In this document: positions 1 to 9,357 of the stretch, in pieces
Position numbering within the stretch: position 1 is the first letter of the stretch
Layout: each line of letters starts with the position of its first letter
Origin: Clostridium sp. CX1
GTDB taxonomy: Bacteria > Bacillota > Clostridia > Clostridiales > Clostridiaceae
Assembly (NCBI RefSeq): GCF_025398335.1
Contig: NZ_JAODOO010000001.1
Coordinates: forward strand, 310,001 to 374,000
Length of the DNA stretch: 64,000 nucleotides
Direction: 5' to 3'
Made by a program: the position numbers and the translations under genes
The notes under the pieces: generated by a model
Told to the model about the DNA's origin: nothing
The model's input: only the letters and a program-made list of their open reading frames with translations
Database searches by the model: none

Positions 1-1
1 A

Positions 2-1069
2 AAAGGGGATATTGAAAATAATATTATATCAGCAAATAGTACTGTTGCAGGGAAGATTATAGAAATGAAAAAAGAACAGGGACAACCAGTAAAAAAAGGT
101 GAAGTTATAGCTGTAATAGATAATACAAATCAGAAATATACTGTTGAAGGGCTGCAGGCAGTGGTTAATATGAAAAAAGCAAAGCTGGAGGAGTTAAAGT
201 CAGGAACTCGTCCAGAACAAATAGAGCAGGCAGAGGCACAGGCTCGTGCAGCAAAGGCACAGGTAGATCTTTTAACCTCTGGTAACAGAGCTGAACAAAT
301 AGAACAGGCTAAAAATACTGTTTCAATATCTGAAGAAGCTTTAAACTCTACAAAGTTAACCTATGACCATATAAACACACAGTATAACAATACTCTAAAA
401 CTGTACCAGGTAGGTGCAGTATCAAAAAGTGAATTAGATGATGCTAAATATAAATTAGATACAACCTCAAAACAACTTTCTACTGTACAGTATCAATTAG
501 AAAGTTCAAAACAACAGTTAGCTTTATTACAAAATGGTTCCACTCCTCAAGAAATTGATAAGGCAAGGGCAAATTATGATGCAGCAGAGGCACAGGTCAA
601 TTTACTTAAAAGTGGGGCAACAAAAGAAGCTATTGAAGCAGCACAGGGAGATTTAGATCAAACCATTGCACAATTAAATCAGGCTGAAAATAATTTAAAT
701 AACTGCAGCATTGTAGCTTTAGCTGACGGAATTATAGTAAGTAAGAATTTTCAATTAGGTGATATAGTTAATGTAGGAAGCAATATTGCAGATATAGCTA
801 TTAAAGATGATTTATACCTGCTTTGTTATATACCAGATGAATATCTAGGTAAAATTTATTACAATCAGCCTTTAACAGTAAAGACCTCCATTGGTACTCA
901 AACTGGTAAGATTAGTTATATTGCTTTAAAAAATGAATACACACCTAAGGATAAACAATCTACCTCAGAAGGAAAGCACATAGCTACTAAGATAAAGATT
1001 GCCATAAAGGACAGCAAAGGAATATTAAAGTCTGGAATGACTGGAGAAGCTCAAATTCCTTTAAAGTAG
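2..1069 (+). CDS. HlyD-family secretion adaptor (5'-truncated)
   Basis: Periplasmic-adaptor-like (membrane fusion) subunit of an export pump. The frame is open from the first bases of the window, so the start codon and membrane anchor lie upstream; an internal ATG at 65 is not the real start because the lipoyl-like half-motif (STVAGKI... then QPVKKGEVIAVID) begins before it. A long coiled-coil hairpin follows, containing four copies of a motif of the type SGxxxEQIEQA, two on each arm, then a second lipoyl/beta-barrel section ending in the usual SGMTGEAQIPLK. Its partner ABC or permease gene should be outside the window, as the next gene is an unrelated membrane protein after 120 bp. Family is sure; substrate unknown. 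Confidence 0.9.
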   Translation, partial: KGDIENNIISANSTVAGKIIEMKKEQGQPVKKGEVIAVIDNTNQKYTVEGLQAVVNMKKAKLEELKSGTRPEQIEQAEAQARAAKAQVDLLTSGNRAEQIEQAKNTVSISEEALNSTKLTYDHINTQYNNTLKLYQVGAVSKSELDDAKYKLDTTSKQLSTVQYQLESSKQQLALLQNGSTPQEIDKARANYDAAEAQVNLLKSGATKEAIEAAQGDLDQTIAQLNQAENNLNNCSIVALADGIIVSKNFQLGDIVNVGSNIADIAIKDDLYLLCYIPDEYLGKIYYNQPLTVKTSIGTQTGKISYIALKNEYTPKDKQSTSEGKHIATKIKIAIKDSKGILKSGMTGEAQIPLK

Positions 1070-1191
1070 TCATCGGATAAAGGTAAACCTTCTCTATAGA
1101 TTAAGTCTTCATGACGAATATTATGCATTTTTGAATAACTGCTGACATTTTGCAGAAAACTATAGTTGATATTTGTTAAAGGAGATTTGCT

Positions 1192-1707
1192 ATGAGGTAT
1201 ACATTAATACGAATAACAATGGCTTCATTATGGATTACAAGTGCATATAAATGGGGGGACTTAAAAAACTGGAAGAGATATTATCCCACTATGTTGTTCT
1301 TTGGCATGGGAAATCTTATTTACCACCTGGTCTTTTGCGATAAACCTTTATGGAAATTTCAACCTGACCTTATAGTACCTGCTATAAATGAGCTATTTAT
1401 AATATTTACAATATTTTTTGCAACTACACTACTATTTCTATCTAATCTTCCTAAAAAGTTATCACATAAGGTTGCTTATATAGCATTATGGGTTGCTATT
1501 TATATAAGCATAGAATTATTTACAACTTCCATTGGAATGCAGAAGAATTATAATGGCTGGAATATATGGTGGTCCTTACTTCACAATGTTGTTGTATTTC
1601 CTTCACTGATTATTCACCATAAGAACCCTATTTTAGCATGGATTATCGCTTTTATTCTTCTTGGATTTATAATGAAAATCTTTAACATCCCTTTTTTACA
1701 GAAGTAA
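1192..1707 (+). CDS. CBO0543-like integral membrane protein
   Basis: Small 171-residue membrane protein with about five hydrophobic segments and aromatic-rich loops (WKRYYP, WNIWWSLLHN). It resembles the clostridial/bacillar CBO0543 family, which has no known function. A good ribosome binding site (AAAGGAG) precedes the ATG by about 7 bases. Single gene, about 120 bp after the HlyD gene and 200 bp before the PPC-domain gene. The family name is from memory of the pattern; function is not inferable. Confidence 0.7.
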   Translation: MRYTLIRITMASLWITSAYKWGDLKNWKRYYPTMLFFGMGNLIYHLVFCDKPLWKFQPDLIVPAINELFIIFTIFFATTLLFLSNLPKKLSHKVAYIALWVAIYISIELFTTSIGMQKNYNGWNIWWSLLHNVVVFPSLIIHHKNPILAWIIAFILLGFIMKIFNIPFLQK

Positions 1708-1907
1708 TCTTTTAGTTAATAAATGAATAGAAGCTGTTAAAAGGAAAATAAGTTGTTTCTAAAGGCAAGTTCTTGTATAATAAAAGTAATGAGGTAAAAG
1801 ATGGCAATTTTTCCTTTAAGCTGAATGAAAGATTCAACAAAGCTTACAAGAAGTTGCATACATAGCTTCAATTAATTATGTTAAAACTGAAAAGTGAGGG
1901 GATAAAA

Positions 1908-2330
1908 ATGATTTGTAAAAAATTAGGTTCAAATTGGGTTATAAGAATAGATAAAGGTGAAGAAATCGTAAGCAATATTAAAGAAATATGTGAAAAAAAC
2001 AATATAAAGGCTGGCTTTATAAGTGCAATTGGTGCTGCAGATAAGGTTAAGATTGGACTTTTTAATACAAATACAAAGGTTTATCATTCAGAAACTTTAA
2101 GTGGAGATTTTGAAATTACAAATCTTACTGGAAATGTATCAAGAAAAGATGGTGAAGTATACATTCACTTACATATAACTGTCAGTGACGAAGAGTATAA
2201 AGCTTATGGCGGTCATTTAAATGAAGCTTGGATAAGTGGAACTTGTGAAATGCTTTTAACAGAAGTGGATGGAGAAATAGGAAGACAGTTTGACGACAAC
2301 TCAGGATTAAATATTTTTGAATTAAAATAA
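1908..2330 (+). CDS. PPC-domain (DUF296) DNA-binding-like protein
   Basis: A 140-residue stand-alone PPC/DUF296 domain, the fold found next to AT-hooks in plants and alone in bacteria. Recognisable features are the N-terminal IDKGEEIVSNIKEICEKN helix, the GFISAIGAADKVKIGLF core, and the HLHITVSD strand carrying the conserved His residues of the bacterial metal-binding site. I chose the ATG at 1908, since GAGGGGA lies at the right distance; an upstream in-frame ATG at 1878 has no ribosome binding site. Bacterial members are trimeric and their role is not settled. Monocistronic. Confidence 0.85.
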   Translation: MICKKLGSNWVIRIDKGEEIVSNIKEICEKNNIKAGFISAIGAADKVKIGLFNTNTKVYHSETLSGDFEITNLTGNVSRKDGEVYIHLHITVSDEEYKAYGGHLNEAWISGTCEMLLTEVDGEIGRQFDDNSGLNIFELK

Positions 2331-2386
2331 ATTATACACTAATATGTTAAGATATATACAATAGATTATAGAATAGTTATACTATA

Positions 2387-2427
2387 AAAGAGCAGTATTC
2401 CTAATAGGGTAACTGCTTCTTTAATTT
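2387..2427 (+). terminator. Probable rho-independent terminator
   Basis: AGCAGT and ACTGCT flank a 15-nt loop, with AAAG/CTTT extending the stem after a bulge, followed by T-rich sequence. It closes the PPC-domain gene. Confidence 0.5.
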
Positions 2428-2475
2428 TATCCATATTTATAGTTAAAGCTATATCAAAATAGTAATTTTAGAGAG

Positions 2476-4020
2476 ATGAGAAAAATGAGATTTGTTAAAA
2501 AATTTTTATTTCACAGAGTTGCTTTCGTATTTTTAGCAATATTAATACAACTTTTAGTTATAATAGCTGCAATTTTAAAGTTTTATAACTATTTTGCAAT
2601 CTTCTATGGAGCAAGTATATTTATAAGTGTAGCTGCTCTATTATGGATTATTAATAAAAATATGAATCCGGCATATAAGATTGCTTGGATAATACCTATA
2701 CTGCTCTTTCCTATCTTTGGAGGGCTATTTTATATTTTTTACCGTGGCAACAAACTAAGCGAAAGACAAAGGAAGAAAATGAAATCTATAGTAGATAAGA
2801 CTAAGGATTCCCTTAAGCCACAGCAATCTATTTTAGAAGAGATGAAATTAAAAAGTGAAACTGCTGCTAATCAGTCCAGATACATTCAAAATTATGCCTA
2901 TTCCCCTCCTTTTAAGAATACAATAACGGAATATTTTGCAATTGGGGAATTGAAATTTGAAAGGCTGAAGGAAGAACTAAAAAAAGCAGAACATTATATA
3001 TTTCTGGAATACTTTATTATTGAAGAAGGTGTTATGTGGAATAGCATACTGGATATACTAGTAGAAAAAGCAGCTGCCGGTGTAGATGTTCGTGTTATCT
3101 ATGATGATGCAGGCTGTATATTTACTTTGCCCCATAGGTATGACAAAAAGCTTGAAGAAATGGGCATTAAGTGCTGTATTTTTAATTCTTTAATTCCTGT
3201 ATTGTCTTCAAGATTGAATAACAGGGATCATCGTAAAATCGCAATAATTGATGGACACACAGGCTTTACAGGAGGCGTTAACCTGGCTGATGAGTACATA
3301 AATGAATTTAGAAAACACGGTCATTGGAAGGATGCAGCTATAATGCTTAAGGGGGAGGCTGTATGGAGTCTCACTGTAATGTTTTTAACAATGTGGGGTT
3401 ATCTTAGAGGAACCTATGAGGATTTTAACCAATTCAAGAATGACAATTTACCACATAAGGCACAGGAGAAAGATGGATATATCCAACCTTTTACAGATAA
3501 CCCATTAGATGATGAAACTGTTGGTCAAATAGTGTATCTAAACTTAATAAACAAAGCAAAAAGATACCTTTATATAACTACACCTTATTTAATTATAGAT
3601 AATGAAATGATAACTGCACTATCATCCGCAGCTAAAGGGGGAGTGGATATTCGTATAATTACTCCTCATTATGCAGACAAATGGTATGTTCATGAGGTAA
3701 GCAAATCCTATTATAAAGTTCTTGTGGATAGTGGAGTTAAAATCTATGAATATACTCCAGGGTTTATTCATTCAAAAACCTATGTAGCAGATGATGAATA
3801 TGCTGTTGTTGGTACCATAAACATGGATTTTAGAAGCTTATATTTACATTTTGAATGTGGTGTTTGGCTGTATAATTCTGAGGGTATTGTAAATATTAAG
3901 GAAGACTTTCTTAGTACTTTAAAAATGTGCAGACAAATTACAGTAGAGGACTTCAAAGATGTTAAATGGTATAAGGCACTAGCAAGGTCAGTATTACGTA
4001 TTTTTGCTCCCTTAATGTAA
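2476..4020 (+). CDS. cls: Cardiolipin synthase
   Basis: Membrane-bound phospholipase-D-type enzyme condensing two phosphatidylglycerols to cardiolipin and glycerol. Two N-terminal transmembrane helices (about residues 8-60, PLDc_N type) precede two catalytic HKD motifs: HRKIAIID with His near residue 252 and HSKTYVADD with His near residue 432, each followed by the expected GG/GT and N residues. At 514 residues it has normal length. The start may be ATG 2476 or ATG 2485, as the GAGAGATGAG stretch can serve the second. Monocistronic, ends 83 bp before the convergent YmaF gene. Confidence 0.95.
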   Translation: MRKMRFVKKFLFHRVAFVFLAILIQLLVIIAAILKFYNYFAIFYGASIFISVAALLWIINKNMNPAYKIAWIIPILLFPIFGGLFYIFYRGNKLSERQRKKMKSIVDKTKDSLKPQQSILEEMKLKSETAANQSRYIQNYAYSPPFKNTITEYFAIGELKFERLKEELKKAEHYIFLEYFIIEEGVMWNSILDILVEKAAAGVDVRVIYDDAGCIFTLPHRYDKKLEEMGIKCCIFNSLIPVLSSRLNNRDHRKIAIIDGHTGFTGGVNLADEYINEFRKHGHWKDAAIMLKGEAVWSLTVMFLTMWGYLRGTYEDFNQFKNDNLPHKAQEKDGYIQPFTDNPLDDETVGQIVYLNLINKAKRYLYITTPYLIIDNEMITALSSAAKGGVDIRIITPHYADKWYVHEVSKSYYKVLVDSGVKIYEYTPGFIHSKTYVADDEYAVVGTINMDFRSLYLHFECGVWLYNSEGIVNIKEDFLSTLKMCRQITVEDFKDVKWYKALARSVLRIFAPLM

Positions 4021-4103
4021 GCTTGAGGATGTATTTTAAAATAGTGAGCCTCATAGGTGGCTGTAAGGCCCACTACTTTTTCCCATCTTCGGTATACAAC
4101 GAT

Positions 4104-4379
4104 TTAGTCTTCGCTTGTTCTGTCTTTAATAAAGTGATAGTGCTGCTCGGTTATATAGGTCGGACCTGAAATAAAATGAATATGTCCGCCAGGCACTGGA
4201 TAATCAGGACTTGTTTGCATTGTATAATAGTGTCTGTGTCCATCAGCAAAGTCCGTATATCCTGTTATATAATGAATATGACGCACTCCTGTAGGTGCTG
4301 GAGAGGTTTTTCCAGAATATCCATGACTGTGCCTGTCGTTAACTGAAGTATAGCCTGAATAATAATGAGTATGGTACAT
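4104..4379 (-). CDS. YmaF-family His-rich protein
   Basis: A 91-residue protein made of repeated units with histidine/aromatic pairs (HTHYYSGYT, RHSHGYSGKTSP, RHIHYITGYTD, GHRHYYTMQTSP, GHIHFISGPT), matching the YmaF family. The regular H-x-H spacing suggests metal binding, but no function is established. A GGAGTG ribosome binding site precedes the ATG on the minus strand. About 35 bp upstream of the start lies TGACATATGTTG, a near copy of the palindrome between the purine phosphorylase and Crp/Fnr genes at 26303. Confidence 0.85.
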   Translation of the reverse strand: MYHTHYYSGYTSVNDRHSHGYSGKTSPAPTGVRHIHYITGYTDFADGHRHYYTMQTSPDYPVPGGHIHFISGPTYITEQHYHFIKDRTSED

Positions 4380-4486
4380 TTTTACACTCCATTAATATTG
4401 CTCACACTTATATAATATGTGACATATGTTGTGTTTTGTGCTTTAATATTCTCATAAATACAGTGCAATAAAAAAGGATAACTAAG

Positions 4487-4522
4487 GAGGGAGCTAATAG
4501 TGAAGGCTCCATTTGCTCCCTC
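4487..4522. other. Hairpin upstream of cupin gene
   Basis: Perfect 8-bp inverted repeat GAGGGAGC/GCTCCCTC around a 20-nt loop, in the 230-bp space between the divergent YmaF and cupin genes. The following sequence is only moderately T-rich, so it could be a weak terminator or a leader element. Confidence 0.4.
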
Positions 4523-4611
4523 TTATTAAGTAGATGACAGTAAAAATATATGATAAGATATTATTGAAAACTACATTGGCTTAAGGAATATATTCTGAGG
4601 AGGAATTAATT

Positions 4612-4872
4612 ATGAATTTACAAGATATCAAAGAAGGTATAGTGACAAATGTATATCATATAGATGCTCAGAAAAAAGTAGCATTACATAACCACCCGAA
4701 GCATGATGAAATTTTTTATTGCATAAAAGGGGAGGGCTTTGGAGTATTAGAAGATAAAGAGGTAAAACTTGCAGTTGGAAGAGAATTTATTGTTCCAGCG
4801 GGAGAAATGCATGCACTTAGAACAGACAGTAATCTCTATGTAACTTCTTTTTTAGTTCCAGTTGTGGAATAA
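4612..4872 (+). CDS. Small cupin-domain protein
   Basis: An 86-residue single cupin barrel. Motif 1 is visible as HNHPKHDEIFYCIKGEG (metal ligands His, His and Glu) and motif 2 as VPAGEMHAL (His ligand). The GAGGAGG ribosome binding site is strong. Monocistronic with its own terminator at 4880. Small cupins of this type bind metals and are often dioxygenase-like or sensory; substrate unknown. Confidence 0.85.
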   Translation: MNLQDIKEGIVTNVYHIDAQKKVALHNHPKHDEIFYCIKGEGFGVLEDKEVKLAVGREFIVPAGEMHALRTDSNLYVTSFLVPVVE

Positions 4873-4879
4873 TAAACAC

Positions 4880-4915
4880 CCTATTTCTTAGCGCTGTTAA
4901 GAAATAGGTTTTTTT
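4880..4915 (+). terminator. Strong rho-independent terminator
   Basis: Perfect 11-bp stem CCTATTTCTTA/TAAGAAATAGG with a 7-nt loop and a run of seven T, directly after the cupin gene. Confidence 0.92.
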
Positions 4916-5050
4916 ATTATTAGATAAAAGGATTAATAATATCTTGTGGAGTAATTGTACTTCCAATTAAATGAATAATAAATAGGCCTGAGCACAGAAT
5001 AAAATAAGAATGATATGATTAAATGATGAGAGACAAAGGGAAGTGAAAAA

Positions 5051-5815
5051 ATGATTTCTTCGCTATTTTTATGCCACGGAGGACCAACACTTGTGGTGGA
5101 AAAAAATGAATACACTAATTTTCTTAAAGACTTAGGGAAAAAACTAAATCCTAAAGCTATAGTCATATTTACAGCACACTGGGAAAGCGAAATCACCACA
5201 ATTTCCTCTTTAGACAGTACTTATGATATGATATATGATTTTTATGGGTTCCCAAAAGAATTATACTCTATAAAATATCCTGCTCAAGGTTCTGTAGATG
5301 TAGCTTCAAAGTTGCAATCCATGTTAAGGGATCATGGCATTGAGAGTAAGCTTGATGAAAATAGGGGATTAGATCATGGTGCCTGGGATGTGCTTTATTT
5401 AATGTTTCCAAAAGCAGACATACCTGTTATTCAAGTATCTGTAAACCCTGAGTTATCAATGGAAAAACAATATGAAATAGGAGAAGCAATTAGGGAACTG
5501 GGGAAAGAAGATATCTTAGTGATAGGAAGCGGCTCAACTGTTCATAATCTTTCTACAGTGGACTGGAATTCAGAAAAAGCTGAAGAATGGGCAGTGGAAT
5601 TCGACAACTGGCTTATAGAAAAGGTAGAAAATAATGACAGGGAAGTTTTGTTTAATTATAGACAGTTAGCACCCTATGCAAAACTTGCTGTACCTCGTGA
5701 AGAGCATATAGTTCCTATGTTTATAGCCATGGGAAGTGGAAATAATCATAACCCAAAGCTTTTACATCAAAGTTATGTATATGGAACCTTAAGTTATATA
5801 TGCTTTGAGTTTTAA
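5051..5815 (+). CDS. LigB/DODA-type extradiol ring-cleavage dioxygenase
   Basis: A 254-residue class III extradiol dioxygenase of the YgiD/DODA group, which opens catechol-type rings such as DOPA using a single metal. Characteristic features are the N-terminal FLCHGGPTL with the first metal His, the FTAHWES segment, GLDHGAWDVL, and the GSGSTVHNL motif near residue 165, all at family-typical positions. Preceded by a GGGAAG-type ribosome binding site. Physiological substrate in an anaerobe is unclear; the label is by family. Monocistronic. Confidence 0.88.
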   Translation: MISSLFLCHGGPTLVVEKNEYTNFLKDLGKKLNPKAIVIFTAHWESEITTISSLDSTYDMIYDFYGFPKELYSIKYPAQGSVDVASKLQSMLRDHGIESKLDENRGLDHGAWDVLYLMFPKADIPVIQVSVNPELSMEKQYEIGEAIRELGKEDILVIGSGSTVHNLSTVDWNSEKAEEWAVEFDNWLIEKVENNDREVLFNYRQLAPYAKLAVPREEHIVPMFIAMGSGNNHNPKLLHQSYVYGTLSYICFEF

Positions 5816-5886
5816 TGTAATGTAAAAGTATGTTCAGGATTTGTGAAAGTAGATAAAAAATAATATATATAATAATATGTAACAAT

Positions 5887-5920
5887 GCCTTTTCTAGCAA
5901 TAGAGAAGGCTATATTTATG
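5887..5920 (+). terminator. Probable terminator
   Basis: GCCTTTTCTA/TAGAGAAGGC hairpin with one wobble pair, followed by a TATATTT stretch; 70 bp after the dioxygenase gene. The rest of the 410-bp gap up to 6227 is very AT-rich and holds no gene I can support. Confidence 0.6.
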
Positions 5921-6226
5921 TAACAAAGTAAGACACTTATTAATCAAGTGTAAGAATAAAAGCTTAGAATGATGAATAGAGGACAACAACTTCTATGGTA
6001 TAATAGAGACAGAGAATTACTAAATTCCGCTAATTAATATATTAGTTTACAGTATTTATATAATTACAGCTTTATAATGTAGACTTAAGTAGATTTAATA
6101 GATAATTTAGTGTAAGTTTAGGAATACTTAACAATTACTTTGTATACTTATGGTATAGTTTAGAAATAGAAGGCTTAGAATTTAGTGCTATTTACAGGTA
6201 GATGAAGAAAGGAATGTAGTAAGAAG

Positions 6227-6958
6227 ATGGAAGAAAAAAGGGAACTAAGTTTAAAACATATGAGAATATTAAAGACAGAATTGACTAGATTTCTAATGAC
6301 TTACAAGTTTGGTTTAGACGAATTGAATACAAAAATTGATATTTTAAAGCAGGAATTTCAGTATGTTCATGACTATAATCCTATTGAACATGTTAAATCG
6401 AGAATAAAGACACCGGAAAGTATTTTAAAGAAAATTTATAGAAAAGGATATGAACTTTCACTGCCTTCTATAAAAGAAAATATTCAGGATATTGCTGGAA
6501 TTCGTATAGTTTGTTCATTTGTATCTGATATTTACAAGTTAAGTGAAATGCTTCAAAATCAAAAGGATATAAAAACTATTAAGTGTAAGGATTACATAAA
6601 GAACCCAAAACCTAATGGATACCAAAGCCTGCACCTAATCCTGCAAGTTCCTGTTTTTATGTCTGACAGAGTTGAAGATATCTGTGTGGAAGTACAAATT
6701 CGAACTATTGGCATGGATTTTTGGGCAAGTTTAGAACATAAAATCTATTATAAATACAATAAAGAAGTACCTAAGCATCTAACGGATGAACTTAGAGAGG
6801 CTGCTATTTCAGTGGCTCAGTTAGACAAGAAGATGGAGAACATAAATAAAGCAGTTAACAGTTTTAAGGAAGCTGATAATCCTGAATATGAATTACAGGA
6901 AATATTCATTGACGATAAGAGCTTTTATCTCCCAGACGAGTTTTTACGTGTTTGGTAA
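6227..6958 (+). CDS. relQ: Small alarmone synthetase (RelQ/YjbM-like)
   Basis: Single-domain (p)ppGpp synthetase that transfers pyrophosphate from ATP to GDP/GTP; cytosolic. Visible motifs are the HVKSRIKTPESILKKIYRKG nucleotide-binding region, DIAGIRIVC, NGYQSLH, EVQIRT and DFWASLEHKIYYK. There is no hydrolase (HD) or regulatory (TGS/ACT) domain, and at 243 residues it has the size of the SAS family. RelQ and RelP are hard to separate by eye; RelQ is preferred from the C-terminal helix. AAAGGA lies upstream of the ATG. Monocistronic. Confidence 0.92.
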   Translation: MEEKRELSLKHMRILKTELTRFLMTYKFGLDELNTKIDILKQEFQYVHDYNPIEHVKSRIKTPESILKKIYRKGYELSLPSIKENIQDIAGIRIVCSFVSDIYKLSEMLQNQKDIKTIKCKDYIKNPKPNGYQSLHLILQVPVFMSDRVEDICVEVQIRTIGMDFWASLEHKIYYKYNKEVPKHLTDELREAAISVAQLDKKMENINKAVNSFKEADNPEYELQEIFIDDKSFYLPDEFLRVW

Positions 6959-7083
6959 GGGAGTTTTCAGCACTAAAGGTTAGTTAAGGTGAAAGACCTT
7001 GGTAAAATTATGTCAATCTCAAGTATAAAACAACTCTAAATAATAATACTATATAGAAGGCCATAGTAAAAGGAGTTGTTATT

Positions 7084-7944
7084 ATGAATTTTAATTCCTG
7101 GTGGTATATGGGATTGGCAATTATAAGCCTTGGCATTTTAATTTTTATATATTCTAAAAAAAGAAAATCTAGTTTTTTATTGTTATTCTTGGTAATGGTT
7201 GAATTTGCTTTTCTTATTGAAACTGTAATCTATATTTTTGGGGGCAGCTATCAATACTTTCCTAAGATAATTAAATATAATTCCTATTATGATAGTAATG
7301 TAGGTGCTCTTGTTTCAAACTTACTAATAGTACCTGCCCTGGCTACCTTAATAGGTGTCTTTAAATTGAATTGGCTTTGGATTAGCTTTTTTACAGCATT
7401 TCTAACTTTCACTGAGTGGCTGTTTTTAAGGCTTAATATATATGAACATAATTGGTGGAAAACAGGGTATACAACCTTTGGCCTTCTTTTTGTATTTTTT
7501 CCTTTAGGAAAGGTAATTTATAGACAAATATCAAAGCCATTAAAAGGAATTAAGCACTCCATATTTTTATTTTTATGCACTGCACCGATTTTAGGCTGTA
7601 TGCATATTATTCCTATTATGTGGCTTTCTAATAGGGCTTATTTTCCTGGGTGGTTTAAAGATTATGCCCATGACACAACTGCCTTTGCCTCACTTTATCA
7701 TGTAGTGGTAGCAATAATTTTTACTATATTGATAAAGATCAACTGGAGACACAGAGGATCAAAATATCTGGTTATGGCAAGTATTAGTTTTGTCACTACG
7801 CTAATTCTTACGAAGATTGGAATACTGAAAAGATATGTATGGTGGGACCCGTGGTATTATATATTTTACCATGTGATTGTTTTAACAATGTCTGGAGCTA
7901 TAAGTAAGAGGTTGTTTAGGGGGAGTAGTGGAAGGAGCATTTAA
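7084..7944 (+). CDS. Polytopic membrane protein of unknown function
   Basis: A 286-residue protein with about eight hydrophobic helices and conserved-looking Trp/His loop residues (EHNWWKTGYTTFG, WWDPWYYIFYHV). It is of the same general style as the CBO0543-like protein at 1192, but longer, and I do not recognise a named family with certainty. AAAGGAG precedes the ATG. In-frame codons continue after its TAA as far as 8040, which may be an accidental open frame or a lost extension. Confidence 0.7.
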   Translation: MNFNSWWYMGLAIISLGILIFIYSKKRKSSFLLLFLVMVEFAFLIETVIYIFGGSYQYFPKIIKYNSYYDSNVGALVSNLLIVPALATLIGVFKLNWLWISFFTAFLTFTEWLFLRLNIYEHNWWKTGYTTFGLLFVFFPLGKVIYRQISKPLKGIKHSIFLFLCTAPILGCMHIIPIMWLSNRAYFPGWFKDYAHDTTAFASLYHVVVAIIFTILIKINWRHRGSKYLVMASISFVTTLILTKIGILKRYVWWDPWYYIFYHVIVLTMSGAISKRLFRGSSGRSI

Positions 7945-8034
7945 AAGGAAGGTTCCACAGATAAAGAAAAGGTTGATGATTTAAAAGAACTTTTAGATAT
8001 ATGGATTGAGAGTCAAGGAGGAAATCTAAAGCTA

Positions 8035-8064
8035 TATTAATAAAACCTTAAGGTTTTATTAATA
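8035..8064. terminator. 30-bp perfect palindrome, likely bidirectional terminator
   Basis: Perfect dyad centred at 8049/8050 with core AACCTTAAGGTT and AT-rich arms. It lies 90 bp after the membrane-protein gene and before the VanZ-like gene. The arms supply T tracts on both strands, so it could stop transcription either way. Confidence 0.55.
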
Positions 8065-8149
8065 AAATTACTATGATATAAATTTTTACTTTGCAGTACT
8101 ATAATAATGAGTGAGAACAAGCAAGAATGAAATGAAAAATGGGGGTATT

Positions 8150-8674
8150 ATGAATAAACGAGAGAGAATTGAAATAGTCTTTTTATATGGTGTTTTCATT
8201 TGTTACATACTTTTGCTAATTAAAATATTGTTGGTATCAAGAATTTCGTATTCGGGGCCTAGGTCAATCAATCTCATTCCTTTTTATAGTATAAAGGAAT
8301 ATATATATAGTAACTCTGCTACTATAAAAAGATTCGCCTTTGGTAATGTGATTGGCAATATAGTTATCTTTATTCCTCTTGGTGCATATTTGTTATTATT
8401 CAAAAATGATAAAAGAGTAATAACCAATTCGTTGTTTATATTTATAGTGAGTTTGTTTGTTGAAATCATTCAAGGGCTTTTAGGTATTGGATCATCAGAC
8501 ATTGATGATATAATCCTAAATTGTTTAGGTGGATTGATTGGTATTTTAGGGTACAAGTTTTTATTGTGTATATTACGAGATGAGAAAAAAGTACATACTG
8601 CAATCACAATAGTATCTGCTATCGGATTACCTCTTATATTATATTATTTATTCATGATGAAAATGAGATTCTAA
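8150..8674 (+). CDS. VanZ-like family membrane protein
   Basis: A 174-residue protein with about five transmembrane helices and the VanZ signature: INLIPFYSI near the first extracellular loop, FGNVIGNIVIFIPLG, the EIIQGLLGIGSSDIDDIILNCLGG segment and a final hydrophobic helix. VanZ itself gives low-level teicoplanin resistance; most homologues are uncharacterised. I chose ATG 8150 because GGGGG lies 4 bases upstream; a GTG at 8111 is an unlikely earlier start. Confidence 0.88.
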   Translation: MNKRERIEIVFLYGVFICYILLLIKILLVSRISYSGPRSINLIPFYSIKEYIYSNSATIKRFAFGNVIGNIVIFIPLGAYLLLFKNDKRVITNSLFIFIVSLFVEIIQGLLGIGSSDIDDIILNCLGGLIGILGYKFLLCILRDEKKVHTAITIVSAIGLPLILYYLFMMKMRF

Positions 8675-8821
8675 TAGCTTTATTGCAATGATAGGCTATT
8701 GCTGGGAACCTTATTTCTTAACTGGGTGAACAAAATGAATGGCAATTTAAAGGCAATTGAAAAAACCATGAAGTAATTTCAGTTGAAGCACAGGGATTAT
8801 AATTATTTTAAGGAGAGTTTT

Positions 8822-9316
8822 ATGAATAAAAAAGAAATTGTAACCAAGGAAAACTTAATAGAAGTATTGGATTTATTAGATAGTATGGAAATGAGATATT
8901 GGATAGATGGGGGATGGGGCATAGATATTTTACTTGGAAAACAAAACAGAGAACATCGAGATATTGACGTTGATTTTGACGGAGAGTTTACGGAAACTTT
9001 ATTAAATAAACTGAAAGAAATAGGTTATGAGATTGTAGTTGATTGGAGTCCTTCTCGTATCGAGTTATATCATCTGAAATTGGGATACATTGATATACAC
9101 CCTTTAATAATAAATGAAGACGGAAGTGCCAGACAGGCTGATCCACAAGGTGGGTGGTATGAGTTTGAAGCAAAATGGTTTTCGACTGCAGTGTTTGAAG
9201 GTAGGATTATTCCATGTATTTCTGCTGAGGCTCAAAAATTATTTCATAGTGGATATGAGCCTAGAGAAGTTGATAAAATCGATATGAAAAATCTTGATAG
9301 ACTTATTATAGAATAG
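8822..9316 (+). CDS. Lincosamide nucleotidyltransferase-like protein (Lnu family)
   Basis: Nucleotidyltransferase of the LinA/LnuA type, enzymes that adenylylate lincomycin and clindamycin. The hallmark WIDGGWGIDILLGKQNREHRDIDVDFD block is near residue 20-50, with the catalytic acidic residues in DIDVD, and the family-typical HPLIINEDGSARQADPQGG follows. At 164 residues it is the size of LnuA (about 161). ATG 8822 has an AAGGAG ribosome binding site; the earlier TTG-type frame start at 8783 lacks one. It is beside another nucleotidyltransferase and a streptogramin lyase gene, forming a resistance-flavoured island. Actual drug specificity needs testing. Confidence 0.85.
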   Translation: MNKKEIVTKENLIEVLDLLDSMEMRYWIDGGWGIDILLGKQNREHRDIDVDFDGEFTETLLNKLKEIGYEIVVDWSPSRIELYHLKLGYIDIHPLIINEDGSARQADPQGGWYEFEAKWFSTAVFEGRIIPCISAEAQKLFHSGYEPREVDKIDMKNLDRLIIE

Positions 9317-9357
9317 TATATTATACGTTACACAAATATCTTGCGAGGAGAATAATA

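Noticed and set aside
7945..8040. In-frame open stretch following the stop of the 7084 membrane protein
   Set aside because: No start codon and no evidence for read-through; could be chance or decayed DNA.
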